Below the pieces are notes generated by a model. That model saw only the letters and a list, made by a program, of their open reading frames with translations. It was not told the origin of the DNA and did no database searches. The translations under genes were made by a program, and so were the position numbers. Positions 9,765 to 19,059 of a stretch of 64,000 nucleotides of DNA are shown here, one piece after another (position 1 is the first letter of the stretch; every line of letters begins with the position of its first letter). Source of the stretch: Acidobacteriota bacterium (GTDB lineage Bacteria; Acidobacteriota; Vicinamibacteria; Marinacidobacterales; Marinacidobacteraceae); NCBI GenBank assembly GCA_009835985.1, contig VXWI01000010.1, positions 1-64,000 of the forward strand, written 5' to 3'.

Positions 9765-11727
9765 CGGCGCGGGTCGGTTCCGCGAGCAGTCCGAACTCGA
9801 GGTCGCCCCGCAGTGGATCCACCCGGACAAGCTGGGCTTCGAGCGCGTCGCCGAGCCGGAAGCTCCGGCCGGTCGCCGGACAGTGGAGCGAATGGTCGTG
9901 GCGGCGGAAGCGGAAGCGTCCCCCCGTGAGCAAGGCCACGGGCACCGTCCCGCGGGCGGGAATCTCGTCGAGTTCGATGGCCAGACCGAAACGGCCCGTC
10001 TCGGAAATCCGCGCGGAGAAACCGTCGCCGAGCCGGCAGGCGAGCAGCCGCGCGATGCGCCGTTCGACCAGGGTCCGTTCCGCCGCCTCGGCATTCCGCT
10101 CGGTCTCGGAACACGCCGCGGCGAGCCCCGGCAGCGTCTGGGGATCCGGGCGCCGGGACGACCCGCCCTCCGCCGCGGCGAGCGCACGATGGGCGACGAG
10201 GTCCGGGTAGCGCCGGATCGGCGAGGTGAAGTGCGTGTAGTCCGGTAGCGCGAGCGCGAAGTGTCCCCGCGCGCGGGGCGAATACACCGCCTTCTGCATG
10301 GCGCGGAGCAGCTTACGGCGCAGGAAGGGCGCCTCGGGCCGGGCTTCGATGCGGGCCAGCAGCCGGGCGCAGTGGACCGGACGGAGCGGCTCCTGGGGAA
10401 CGCGGAGCCGTTCGCCGAAGCCGGAGAGCAGGTCCTCGAAGGAATCAACCCGGGTTTCGGCGGGGGCCTCGTGAACCCGGTGGAGCGCCGGAGTGCCGGT
10501 GCCTCGCAGCCGTTCGGCGACCGCCTGGTTGGCGAGCAGCATGAAGTCCTCGACGAGCCGGTGGGCCTCGTTTCTTTCGCCGTAGCGGGCGTCGAGCAGG
10601 TTCCCGTCGGCATCGGCGGTCACCACGGGCTCCGGCAGATCGAGGTCCATCGCTCCCCGCTCGGCGCGCGCCCTGGCGAGAAGCGCGGCGGCCCGTCCCA
10701 TGGTCCGGACGGCCGTGCCGATCGGTCCGGAGTCGATACCGGCGAGGAGACGCGCACCGTCCTCATAGGACAGCCGGGCCGCGCTCCGGATCACGCCGCG
10801 GAAGAAGCGGGTCTCCTGCAACCGCCCGTCCGGGCCGATCCGGAGGCGCACCGACCGGACCAACCGGTCCACGTCCGGGAAGAGCGAGCAGATGCCCGAG
10901 GACAACGCTTCGGGCAGCATCGGCACGGCGCGCTCGGGGAAGTAGGCCGAAGTTCCGCGCAGGGCCGCCTCCTCGTCGACCGGACTGCCCGGCGGGACGT
11001 AGTGGCTGACGTCGGCGATGTGAACTCCGATCTCGAAGCCTCCGTCCGGCAGCTCGGCCGCCTCGATTGCGTCGTCGTGGTCGCGGGCGTCCTCGGGATC
11101 CATCGTCAGAACCAGCCGGCCGCGGAGATTCTCGCGGGCCCCGAGCTCGCCGGGGGCGACCGCGGCGGGCGCTGCCTCCGCCTGGGCGAGCGCCGCCGGC
11201 GGGAACTCATCGCGGATCGAGTACTTCGCAAGGACCGCAAGCAGTTCCGCCCGGGGCTCGTCGGCCGGGCCATAGACGGACGTCACCTCGCCGATGACGG
11301 GTTGCCCGGGGGCTGGATAGCGCCGGATGCGCACTTCGACGAGATCTCCCGGCAGCGCCCCGCCGGCCGGGATCAGGATCTCGCGCGCCCACTGCCGGTC
11401 CCAGACGGCGACGGTCCGTTCCGGTGTTACCAGGCCGACGACCGTGGAGGCGCCCCGCCTGACGACCCGGACGACGGTCCCCTCGAGCCGTCCGCGCCGT
11501 GTGCGGAACGACGGCTCGACGTCCACCAGATCGCCCGGGAGCGTCCCACCCAGCCGGCCGCGGGTGATGTGGATGTCCTCCGCGCCGTCCGACCCCTCCG
11601 GGATCACCCAGCCGTCCCCCTCCGGCCGACCCTCGAAACGTCCCTGCACCAGGCGCGGAGTGGAGCGTGGCCCGGAGACGCTTCGGGGCCGGCGGCGGCC
11701 TCGATCGCGCCGACCACTGCTGCCCAT
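9718..11727 (-). CDS. rnr: Ribonuclease R (RNase II/R family)
   Basis: 669 aa; TMDPEDARDHDDAIEA catalytic motif, IGVHIADVSHYVPPGSPVDEEAALRGTSAYFP, DYTHFTSPIRRYPDLVAHRAL. Confidence 0.93.
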   Translation of the reverse strand: MGSSGRRDRGRRRPRSVSGPRSTPRLVQGRFEGRPEGDGWVIPEGSDGAEDIHITRGRLGGTLPGDLVDVEPSFRTRRGRLEGTVVRVVRRGASTVVGLVTPERTVAVWDRQWAREILIPAGGALPGDLVEVRIRRYPAPGQPVIGEVTSVYGPADEPRAELLAVLAKYSIRDEFPPAALAQAEAAPAAVAPGELGARENLRGRLVLTMDPEDARDHDDAIEAAELPDGGFEIGVHIADVSHYVPPGSPVDEEAALRGTSAYFPERAVPMLPEALSSGICSLFPDVDRLVRSVRLRIGPDGRLQETRFFRGVIRSAARLSYEDGARLLAGIDSGPIGTAVRTMGRAAALLARARAERGAMDLDLPEPVVTADADGNLLDARYGERNEAHRLVEDFMLLANQAVAERLRGTGTPALHRVHEAPAETRVDSFEDLLSGFGERLRVPQEPLRPVHCARLLARIEARPEAPFLRRKLLRAMQKAVYSPRARGHFALALPDYTHFTSPIRRYPDLVAHRALAAAEGGSSRRPDPQTLPGLAAACSETERNAEAAERTLVERRIARLLACRLGDGFSARISETGRFGLAIELDEIPARGTVPVALLTGGRFRFRRHDHSLHCPATGRSFRLGDALEAQLVRVDPLRGDLEFGLLAEPTRAATPGTRDRGPRHRRR

Positions 11728-11754
11728 CGACTGCTAGAATCGCCCGTCCCGCGG

Positions 11755-11838
11755 GCCGAAGTGGCGGAACGGCAGACGCGCTGCGTTCAGGGCGCAGTAC
11801 TCCTTGCGAGTGTCAGGGTTCAAATCCCTGCTTCGGCA
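11755..11838 (+). tRNA. tRNA-Leu (anticodon CAG)
   Basis: Acceptor GCCGAAG/CTTCGGC; anticodon stem-loop CTGCG-TTCAGGG-CGCAG; long variable arm; T arm CAGGGTTCAAATCCCTG. CCA not fully encoded (ACCG). Confidence 0.95.
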
Positions 11839-11847
11839 CCGCGCGCT

Positions 11848-12078
11848 GGTCGGCCGGCGGACGGGGCCACTGGACCGGGTCCGAAAAGATCACGAATCCT
11901 TGTAAACGCAAGGCCCCGTCCGCCGACCGACCGGCACTTCGTGCCCCGAATCGAAACTCGCCGCATTGGGTTGTACGGGTTTGAACCATAAGGCCCCGTT
12001 CACAAACGCAGGCGAGTTCCGATTCGCGCTGTCTTTTTTGTGAAAGGGGGCCCGCCCCCCTTTCACACTTTCCCCCCA
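11848..12078 (-). repeat. Intact copy (copy A) of a dispersed multi-stem palindromic repeat / candidate structured RNA
   Basis: On the minus strand: GGGGGGAAAGTG box, hairpin P1 (12040-12050/12056-12066), P2 (12011-12026/11947-11962), P3 GGCAC-GAA-GTGCC (11933-11945), P4 21-bp stem (11912-11932/11848-11868). Same architecture as the 58354-58542 copy. Confidence 0.8.
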
Positions 12079-12109
12079 GATTCCGCGAGATCGCGTACCG
12101 GCTTGGAAC

Positions 12110-12126
12110 GCCGACCTCTGGTCGGC
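12110..12126 (-). repeat. Small dispersed hairpin GCCGACC-AGA-GGTCGGC followed by GTTCCAAGCCGG
   Basis: Perfect 7-bp stem with AGA loop; matches 37154-37186 with compensatory stem changes. Confidence 0.6.
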
Positions 12127-12161
12127 ACGCAGGACGGCACCGCGCGGAGTGGCGTCCACCG

Positions 12162-12650
12162 CTACGAAAACACGTAGAGGAGCGTTCCGCCCGGGGCCCC
12201 CTCCAACAACAACACGATGCGTCCGGGTCCATCGCCGTAAGCCTGGCGGTAACGGTCACGGAGCGGGCTCAGGTCGAACTCGTAGTCCTGGGTCAGCCAC
12301 GCCTCGCAGGAGTCACCGTTCGCGTCGTGCGCGAGAGACAAGGGGAGCTGCACGGGATCCGATTCCCGAAACGACTCCGAAACGACCAGGGTGAACTCGT
12401 GGCGGGCGCAGCCCCCGGCATACGAAAGGTTGAGGCTCAGCGCGTCGCCGGCAATTGCGGCGCCATTCAGAACGAAAGAGTCCTGGCCATAGAGATGCGG
12501 CGCCTCCGAAACGACCACGGCGCCGGAACCGGGTCCCGCAGGGGGAACGTCATCCACCGAGATCGCGACGGGAGTACCCGGTCCGCCCGGGCCGCAGCCC
12601 GCCAAGGCAACGATTCCCAGAAGCCCGATTCGCGAGGGCAACGAATTCAC
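12162..12650 (-). CDS. Putative lipoprotein of unknown function
   Basis: GTG start at 12650: VNSLPSRIGLLGIVALAGCGPGG... with lipobox LAGC. The longer ORF start at 12797 would precede the signal peptide. Confidence 0.55.
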   Translation of the reverse strand: MNSLPSRIGLLGIVALAGCGPGGPGTPVAISVDDVPPAGPGSGAVVVSEAPHLYGQDSFVLNGAAIAGDALSLNLSYAGGCARHEFTLVVSESFRESDPVQLPLSLAHDANGDSCEAWLTQDYEFDLSPLRDRYRQAYGDGPGRIVLLLEGAPGGTLLYVFS

Positions 12651-12881
12651 TGGGCCGATACTCCACGAGGGCCGGACCTGGTCGGCGGGGATCTCCGTCC
12701 GCTCGGCGGCTGTTCCCGACGGCGATTCTACCGGCAGAGTGGCGTCCGGTCCTGCTCTGTTTCTCCGCGTCTCCCTCGCGCGCAGCGCGGCCTGCACCGC
12801 CCTCCTGACGCCGCACGGTGCCGGCCTGAGAACCGCCGCTCCCCTGCTAAGCTCCCGCCGCCAGGAGGCTACGGCGCCGCT

Positions 12882-12966
12882 GCGAAAGTGGCGGAACTGG
12901 CAGACGCGCTGGATTTAGGATCCAGTGGGGTAACCCGTGGGGGTTCGAGTCCCCCCTTTCGCACCA
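12882..12966 (+). tRNA. tRNA-Leu (anticodon TAG), CCA encoded
   Basis: Acceptor GCGAAAG/CTTTCGC-A-CCA; anticodon stem-loop CTGGA-TTTAGGA-TCCAG; variable arm; T arm GGGGGTTCGAGTCCCCC. Confidence 0.95.
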
Positions 12967-13005
12967 GCGCGCCCCTCCCCACCACCGAGTCTGAGCAGCG
13001 AGTTC

Positions 13006-14412
13006 GTGGACAACAGCACCCCTTCCGGATCCGAGAACGAACCCCCCGGCGCCGCGGCCGGCGGCCCTCCCCGTCCGCCGTTCCCTGAGAAGGATCGGAT
13101 CCCCGACCTGGCCTTCCGGCTTGACGAGGAGGGCCAGTCGCGGCGCGCGATCGAAGTCACGATTCCGGCTCCGGTGTTCGAGGAGGCGGTCCAGCAGGAA
13201 CTGCGGCGCATTCGCCAGAAGGCGCACCTGCGCGGGTTCCGCAAGGGCAAGGCTCCCAGGGAGCGGATCGAACTCCTGTACGGGAGCGACGCCATCGAAA
13301 AGGCCGTGAGCCGCCTGCTCGGGCGGGCGACCCGGCAAAGCCTTCACGAACTCGATGTCCAGCCGCTCGACGTTCCGAAGGCCACGCCGGAGGAGACCGC
13401 CCGGGGCCAACCACTCGTGGCGAAACTCCGCTTCAGCGTGTGGCCGGAGGTGGGAACGGTCGACTTCCAGGGGATCCGGGTCACCACCCGGGAGGTTTCG
13501 GTGACGGAGTCGGATATCGGCGAAACCCTGGAGCAACTGCGGATGGAGAAAGCCCAGCCGGGGCCGGTCGAGGGACGCGGCATTCAGGACGGCGATTTCG
13601 TCGTCGGCGATCTTCAGGAATCGAGCGCCATCGAACTGGCCGGAGCGGCGCCGCCGCAGGTCACGAAGGACGTTCCGCTGAAGGTGGGAAGCGAGGCCTA
13701 CCACCCGTCGCTCCACGAGGCGCTCCAGGGCGCCGGCGAAGGGGACACCGTGGTCGCGACCGCCAGTTTCGGCGAGGAATCCCCGGACCCGCAGCGCGCC
13801 GGCCGGTCGATCCGGGCCGCCTTCACGATCAAGCAGGCGCGAACCCCGATAATGCCGGCTCTCGACGACGCCTTCGCGCGCGAGCTGGGCGCGGACTCGC
13901 TGCTCGCCCTCCGCGGCGACATCCGGGACCGGCTGCGCCGGCGCGCCGATCAGAACGAACGCCGCGCGGTCACCGAGCAACTCGTGGACGCGCTCCGCGC
14001 CAGGAACCCGGTGGAGCCGCCCGAACCGCTCGTCGAGCGGGATCTCGACAATCGGGTGCGGATGTTGGCGAACAGCATGGTGCAGGGGGGGATGCCGGCC
14101 GAGCAGGTGCGCTCCGAGCTCGAAAAGCACCTGGACACGCTCCGCGCCGAGTGCGAGAAGACGGTGGCTTCCACGATCCTGGTGGACGCGCTGGCCGACC
14201 AGCAAGGCATCGAAACGACCGAGGAAGCGGTCGAGGCGCGGCTTGAAGCGGAGGCCTCCGCCGCCGGCAAGACACAGACGGCGCTCCGGGCCGCCATGGA
14301 GAAGGACGGCCGCCTCGAACGGATCCGCACCCAGCTCCGGCGGGACGCGGCCATCGACTTCCTGAGGGACCGGGCCGAGCTCACGCCGGCCCAGGACCAG
14401 GCGCCGCGGTGA
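13006..14412 (+). CDS. tig: Trigger factor (peptidyl-prolyl isomerase, ribosome-associated chaperone)
   Basis: GTG start at 13006 avoids overlap with the t[51 protein letters not shown] is the trigger factor N-domain signature; next to clpP. Confidence 0.9.
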   Translation: MDNSTPSGSENEPPGAAAGGPPRPPFPEKDRIPDLAFRLDEEGQSRRAIEVTIPAPVFEEAVQQELRRIRQKAHLRGFRKGKAPRERIELLYGSDAIEKAVSRLLGRATRQSLHELDVQPLDVPKATPEETARGQPLVAKLRFSVWPEVGTVDFQGIRVTTREVSVTESDIGETLEQLRMEKAQPGPVEGRGIQDGDFVVGDLQESSAIELAGAAPPQVTKDVPLKVGSEAYHPSLHEALQGAGEGDTVVATASFGEESPDPQRAGRSIRAAFTIKQARTPIMPALDDAFARELGADSLLALRGDIRDRLRRRADQNERRAVTEQLVDALRARNPVEPPEPLVERDLDNRVRMLANSMVQGGMPAEQVRSELEKHLDTLRAECEKTVASTILVDALADQQGIETTEEAVEARLEAEASAAGKTQTALRAAMEKDGRLERIRTQLRRDAAIDFLRDRAELTPAQDQAPR

Positions 14413-14486
14413 CGGTTTCTGGCGGTACGACCTCGTATGCTCACGCGAGCCTCCAGGACCCAGCAAAACCACGAGGAACGAACACC

Positions 14487-15080
14487 GTGATCCGAGACCA
14501 GATCCTGATCCCGCACGTCATCGAGCAGACCGGACGCGGGGAACGCGCCTACGACATCTACTCCCGGCTGCTGAAGGACAACATCGTCTTCATCGGGCAG
14601 CCGATCAGCGACGAGCTCGCGAACACCGTGGTCGCCCAGCTCCTCTTCCTCGAGTCGGAAGACCCGGAGAAGGAAGTCTCCCTCTACATCAACTGCCCCG
14701 GGGGCTCCGTGACGGCGGGTCTCGCGATCTACGACACATTGCAGTTCATCCGGCCGGACGTGACCACGTACTGCCTCGGTCAGGCATCCAGCATGGGGGC
14801 CATCCTGCTCGCCGCCGGGGCGCGCGGCAAGCGGTTTGCGCTCCCGAACGCCACCGTGATGATCCACCAGCCGCTCGGCGGCGCCCGCGGCCAGGCGACC
14901 GACATTCAGATCCAGGCAAACGAGATCATGCGGATCCGCGCGCGACTCACCGGGATCCTCGCCCATCACACCGGGCGCTCGTCGAAGGAGATCGGCCGCG
15001 ACATCGAGCGGGACCACTACATGACCGCCGAGGAGGCCAAGGCCTACGGGGTGGTGGACTCCGTCATCGAGCACCGCTGA
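14487..15080 (+). CDS. clpP: ATP-dependent Clp protease proteolytic subunit
   Basis: GTG start 14487; YLNCPGG-like [42 protein letters not shown] catalytic motifs. Confidence 0.96.
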   Translation: MIRDQILIPHVIEQTGRGERAYDIYSRLLKDNIVFIGQPISDELANTVVAQLLFLESEDPEKEVSLYINCPGGSVTAGLAIYDTLQFIRPDVTTYCLGQASSMGAILLAAGARGKRFALPNATVMIHQPLGGARGQATDIQIQANEIMRIRARLTGILAHHTGRSSKEIGRDIERDHYMTAEEAKAYGVVDSVIEHR

Positions 15081-15189
15081 CGGAGGCGCCGGGGGCCGCC
15101 GGGCCACTTGATTCCGGCTCCCGAAAAAGGCAAACTGACCCGTCACCCGAGCGCGATTTCTGCGTCCGGATTCCATCTCTGGATACGGC

Positions 15190-17607
15190 ATGAAGACACC
15201 GACCGCCATCAGGACCGCCTCCTGCCTCCTGGTGCTCCTGATGAGCGCCGCTGTCGCTGCGGCCTCGGGTTCGTCGCTCCGCGAAGAAACGCGGCGAGCC
15301 GCTGAGGAGACGCGGTCGGACGCCATCGCCAACCGGGTGGTGCGAAGCACCTGCACGATGTGCCACAACGACCGGCTGATGACGGGAAACCTGTCGCTCC
15401 AGGAGTTCGACGTGGCGAGCGCGGCGGAGCACGCCGACGTCGCCGAGGCGATGGTCCGGAAGCTGCGCGCCGGCATGATGCCGCCGCCCGGAGCGCGCCG
15501 GCCGGGCAGCGAGGCGCTGCTGAGCCTGGTGGAGACCCTGGAGTCCCGGCTCGACGAGGCCGCGGAGCGGTCCCCCAACCCCGGAGACCGGCCCTTCCAG
15601 CGCCTCAACCGCCACGAGTACGGGGAGGCGATCCGTGAGCTTCTGGATCTCGAAGTGGATGCCGGAGACTGGCTGCCGCTCGACCAGATGAGCAACAACT
15701 TCGACAACATCGCCGAGGCCCAGACACTCTCGGCGACCCTGCTCGAGAGCTACCTGAACGCCGCCAGCGCCATCAGCCGTCTCGCGATCGGCCAGCGCGG
15801 CGGAAAGCCCGTGGACCACACCTACACGAACTCGCAGTACCTCTCGCAACACCCCTGGGACCACGTGGAAGGCGCCCCCTACGGAACGCGCGGCGGGCTG
15901 GTGGTGGACCACACGTTCCCGGCGGACGCCGAATACACCTTCGGGGTCACCTTTACCTCCGGGGCCAACACCCGCATCGAGGACATCGACGTTTCGATCG
16001 ACGGCGAACGGGTAGCGCTGCTCGCCTACAACACGAACCGCCGGACCGGCGCCGACGGCCGGGGCAGCGTGATCACCCTGACCCGGCCTCTCTTCGTCCG
16101 GGCCGGTACGCGGCGGATCGCCGCCGCCTTCATCCGGCGGCAGCACGGACCCTACGAGGACCTCATTCGTCCCCACGACTGGTCCTATGCCGGGGGCGGC
16201 TCGGGGGGTGCGGGCGTCACGACACTGCCCCACGTTCGGGACGTCATCATCACCGGCCCCTACAACGCCACGGGCCTTTCCGAAACGCCAAGCCGGCGCC
16301 GCATCTTCTCCTGCCGCCCAACGACCCCCGAAGAAGCGAGGCCCTGCGCCAGCGAGATCCTGGCGCGGCTCGGCCGCGAGGCTTACCGGCGAAACCTCAG
16401 CGGTAAGGAAGTCGAAGATCTGCTCGGGTTCTTCGACGAAGGAGCCGCGGCCGAAGGCTTCGAGGCCGGGGTGCGGACAGCGCTCGAAGCGCTGCTCGCG
16501 AGTCCACACTTCGTGCTGCGCCTCGAACGCGCGCCGGCGGACGCCCCCGTCCGGGGATTCCGGCTGAGCGACACGGACATCGCCTCGCGACTCTCGTTCT
16601 TCCTGTGGGGAGCGCCCCCGGACGATGAGCTCCGGAGGCTGGCCGACGCGGGCCTCCTGACCGAGGAGGAAGTCGAACGGCAGGCGCTCAGGATGCTCGC
16701 CGACCCGCGCGCCGGGGCGTTGGGCCGCCGTTTCGCCGCCCAGTGGTTCCGGTTGCAGGACATGGACAAGGTCAAGCCGGATCCAAACTTCTTCCCGAAC
16801 TTCGACGACAACCTCGCGACCGCGATGCGGCGCGAGACCGAGTCGTTCTTCGCCAACCTGGTGCAGGAAGACAGCAGTCTTCTCGACCTGTTCCAGGCCG
16901 ACTACACCTTCCTCAACGAACGGCTCGCCCGCCACTACGGGATACCGGGAGTCGCCGGCCGGCAGTTCCGCCGCGTCCGGTATCCGGACGAGACCCGCCG
17001 CGGGGTCTTCGGGCACGGCAGCGTGCTGGTGCTGACCTCGCTGGCCAACCGCACCTCTCCGGTGCTCCGGGGCAAATGGGTGATGGAAGTGCTTATGGGC
17101 ACGCCGCCGCCCCCGCCGCCGCCCGACACCCCCGTGCTCGAAGAGATCGAGGAGGTCGCTGACGGGCGGAGGCTCACCACCCGCGAGCGGATGGAGATGC
17201 ACGCCGCCAACCCGAGCTGCAATTCGTGCCACCGGTTCATCGACCCGATCGGCCTCGCCCTCGACAACTTCGACGTCACCGGCAAGTGGCGCCTCCGCGA
17301 AAACGGGGGTCCGCTGGACACCCGCGGCGACTTCTACGACGGCACGCCGGTATCCAGCCCGAGCGAGCTGGTGGACGCTCTGCTGCACCGGCCGATTCCG
17401 CTGGCGCGCACCTTCACCGAGAACCTGCTGGCCTTCGCCATCGGCCGGCCGATGGAGCCCTTCGACGGCCCGACCGTCCGCAACATCGCCCGGGCCGCCG
17501 AACGAAACGACTACCGCATGGCGTCCTTCATCATGGGCGTGGTGCGCAGCGACGCCTTCCAGCGCAAGCGGGGTGAAACAGCGTCCCCCGTCCAGACAAT
17601 CCAATAG
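15190..17607 (+). CDS. DUF1592-type secreted c-type cytochrome-like protein (DUF1587/DUF1592/DUF1588/DUF1585 architecture)
   Basis: 805 aa, signal peptide; CTMCH and CNSCH haem-type motifs; RLNRHEYGEAIRELLDL, RLSFFLWGAPPDDELRRLAD, RRGVFGHGSVLVLTSLANRTSPVLRGKWVMEVLMGTPPPPPPPD, HRFIDPIGLALDNFD. Confidence 0.88.
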   Translation: MKTPTAIRTASCLLVLLMSAAVAAASGSSLREETRRAAEETRSDAIANRVVRSTCTMCHNDRLMTGNLSLQEFDVASAAEHADVAEAMVRKLRAGMMPPPGARRPGSEALLSLVETLESRLDEAAERSPNPGDRPFQRLNRHEYGEAIRELLDLEVDAGDWLPLDQMSNNFDNIAEAQTLSATLLESYLNAASAISRLAIGQRGGKPVDHTYTNSQYLSQHPWDHVEGAPYGTRGGLVVDHTFPADAEYTFGVTFTSGANTRIEDIDVSIDGERVALLAYNTNRRTGADGRGSVITLTRPLFVRAGTRRIAAAFIRRQHGPYEDLIRPHDWSYAGGGSGGAGVTTLPHVRDVIITGPYNATGLSETPSRRRIFSCRPTTPEEARPCASEILARLGREAYRRNLSGKEVEDLLGFFDEGAAAEGFEAGVRTALEALLASPHFVLRLERAPADAPVRGFRLSDTDIASRLSFFLWGAPPDDELRRLADAGLLTEEEVERQALRMLADPRAGALGRRFAAQWFRLQDMDKVKPDPNFFPNFDDNLATAMRRETESFFANLVQEDSSLLDLFQADYTFLNERLARHYGIPGVAGRQFRRVRYPDETRRGVFGHGSVLVLTSLANRTSPVLRGKWVMEVLMGTPPPPPPPDTPVLEEIEEVADGRRLTTRERMEMHAANPSCNSCHRFIDPIGLALDNFDVTGKWRLRENGGPLDTRGDFYDGTPVSSPSELVDALLHRPIPLARTFTENLLAFAIGRPMEPFDGPTVRNIARAAERNDYRMASFIMGVVRSDAFQRKRGETASPVQTIQ

Positions 17608-17618
17608 GAGAGACCACC

Positions 17619-19025
17619 ATGTCGCTCATTACCGGAAAGTACCTGCCTCGCCGGACCTTCCTGCGCGGAGCCGGGGCCGCCGTGGCCCTTCCCTACCTCG
17701 ACGCGATGTTGCCGGCAGGCCTCGGCAGCAAGGCCGAGGCGTCGCCGACGGACGTGACGCGCCTCGTCTGCATCGAGGAGGTGCACGGCCTCCCCGGATG
17801 CAACGAATGGGGCGCCACCCAGCACCTGTTCGCACCGGCCGCCGAGGGACGCGACTTCAAGATGTCGGACGACAACGCGCTGAAGTCTCTCGAGCCGTAC
17901 CAGGAGTACCTCACCATCGTCAGTAACACCGACGTGCGGATGGCGGAGGCGTTCACCGGGCCGGAAATCGGGGGAGACCACTTCCGGTCGTCCGCGGTCT
18001 TCCTGACCCAGTCCCATCCGAAGCAGACGCAGGGATCGGACATCTGGTGCGGCACCTCGCTCGACCAGTACTACGCGCAGGCGTTCGGCCAGGCCACGCC
18101 CATGCCGTCCATGCAGCTCTGCATCGAGAACCTGGATCAGGCCGGCGGTTGCACCTACAACTACTCCTGCGCCTACACCGACTCGATCAGCTGGGCGTCA
18201 CCGAACGAGCCGCTGCCGATGATCCGCGACCCGCGCGTCGCCTTCGAGATGCTGTTCGGCGCCGGGAGCACACCCGAGGAGCGCGCCGAGCGCCGTGCCA
18301 CCCGCCGAAGCATTCTCGACTGGATCCTGAGCGACGTGGCCGAAGTCCGCAACGAACTCGGGAACATCGACCGCCTCCGGATGGACCGCTACCTCGACCA
18401 CGTTCGCGAGGTCGAGCGGCGCATCCAGATGGTCGAGGGCTACAACAACAGCGGCGAGACCCGCGAGTTGCCGGACGCGCCTCCGGGGGTGCCGGACTCC
18501 TTCTCCGAGCACATGCAGCTCCTGTTCGACTTGCAGGTGCTGGCGCTCGAGACCGACATGACCCGGGTGATCTCGTTCAAGACCGGACGCGATGCCCAGA
18601 ACCGCTCGTTCCCGGAGAGCGGGACGAACTCGCCGTTCCACCCTGCGTCGCACCACGGCAACCGGGAAGAGCGGATCATGGACTTCAACACGATCTGCAA
18701 GTACCGGGTGGGGCAGCTCCCCTACTTCCTGGAGCAGCTCAAGAACACGGAGGAGGGCGGCGTTTCGCTGCTCGACAAGACGGCGATCATCTGGGGCTCT
18801 CCCATGGCGGACGCCAACATCCATAACCACCGGCGCGCTCCGCTCATGTTCCTGGGCCGGGCGAACGGGCACCTCACCGGCAACCTCCACGTGAAGGCTC
18901 CGGACGAGACGCCGATGGCAAACGCGATGCTGGCCCTCGTGCAGTCGCTCGGCCTCGAAATGGAGTCCTTCGGCGACAGCAATGGAACGCTCTCCGTGAC
19001 GGAGCCGATCACGGACACGGACTAG
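17619..19025 (+). CDS. DUF1552 domain protein with Tat-like signal
   Basis: YLPRRTFLRGAGAAVALPYLDAMLP signal; immediately follows the DUF1592 gene, the usual partner arrangement; conserved C-terminal HHGNREERIMDFNTICKYRVGQLPYFLEQLK. Confidence 0.85.
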   Translation: MSLITGKYLPRRTFLRGAGAAVALPYLDAMLPAGLGSKAEASPTDVTRLVCIEEVHGLPGCNEWGATQHLFAPAAEGRDFKMSDDNALKSLEPYQEYLTIVSNTDVRMAEAFTGPEIGGDHFRSSAVFLTQSHPKQTQGSDIWCGTSLDQYYAQAFGQATPMPSMQLCIENLDQAGGCTYNYSCAYTDSISWASPNEPLPMIRDPRVAFEMLFGAGSTPEERAERRATRRSILDWILSDVAEVRNELGNIDRLRMDRYLDHVREVERRIQMVEGYNNSGETRELPDAPPGVPDSFSEHMQLLFDLQVLALETDMTRVISFKTGRDAQNRSFPESGTNSPFHPASHHGNREERIMDFNTICKYRVGQLPYFLEQLKNTEEGGVSLLDKTAIIWGSPMADANIHNHRRAPLMFLGRANGHLTGNLHVKAPDETPMANAMLALVQSLGLEMESFGDSNGTLSVTEPITDTD

Positions 19026-19059
19026 GAGTCCGGTCCCAACCGGGTAAAGGAGAAGGCCA

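Noticed and set aside
8343-10613. 756-aa minus-strand ORF
   Set aside because: Low-complexity Arg/Pro-rich shadow of phoR and of rnr in the wrong frame.
10261-11991. 576-aa plus-strand ORF
   Set aside because: Antisense to rnr and runs through the tRNA-Leu gene.
11813-12259. Protein-level similarity between ORFs at 11.8-12.3 kb and 58.3-58.9 kb (e.g. GEFRFGARSAGR / REFRFAARSAGR)
   Set aside because: Not a protein family: it is a by-product of both ORFs crossing copies of the structured DNA repeat.
15064-17604. 846-aa ORF on the minus strand
   Set aside because: Antisense to the clear DUF1592 gene; long antisense ORFs are expected at this GC content and the translation shows no family motif.
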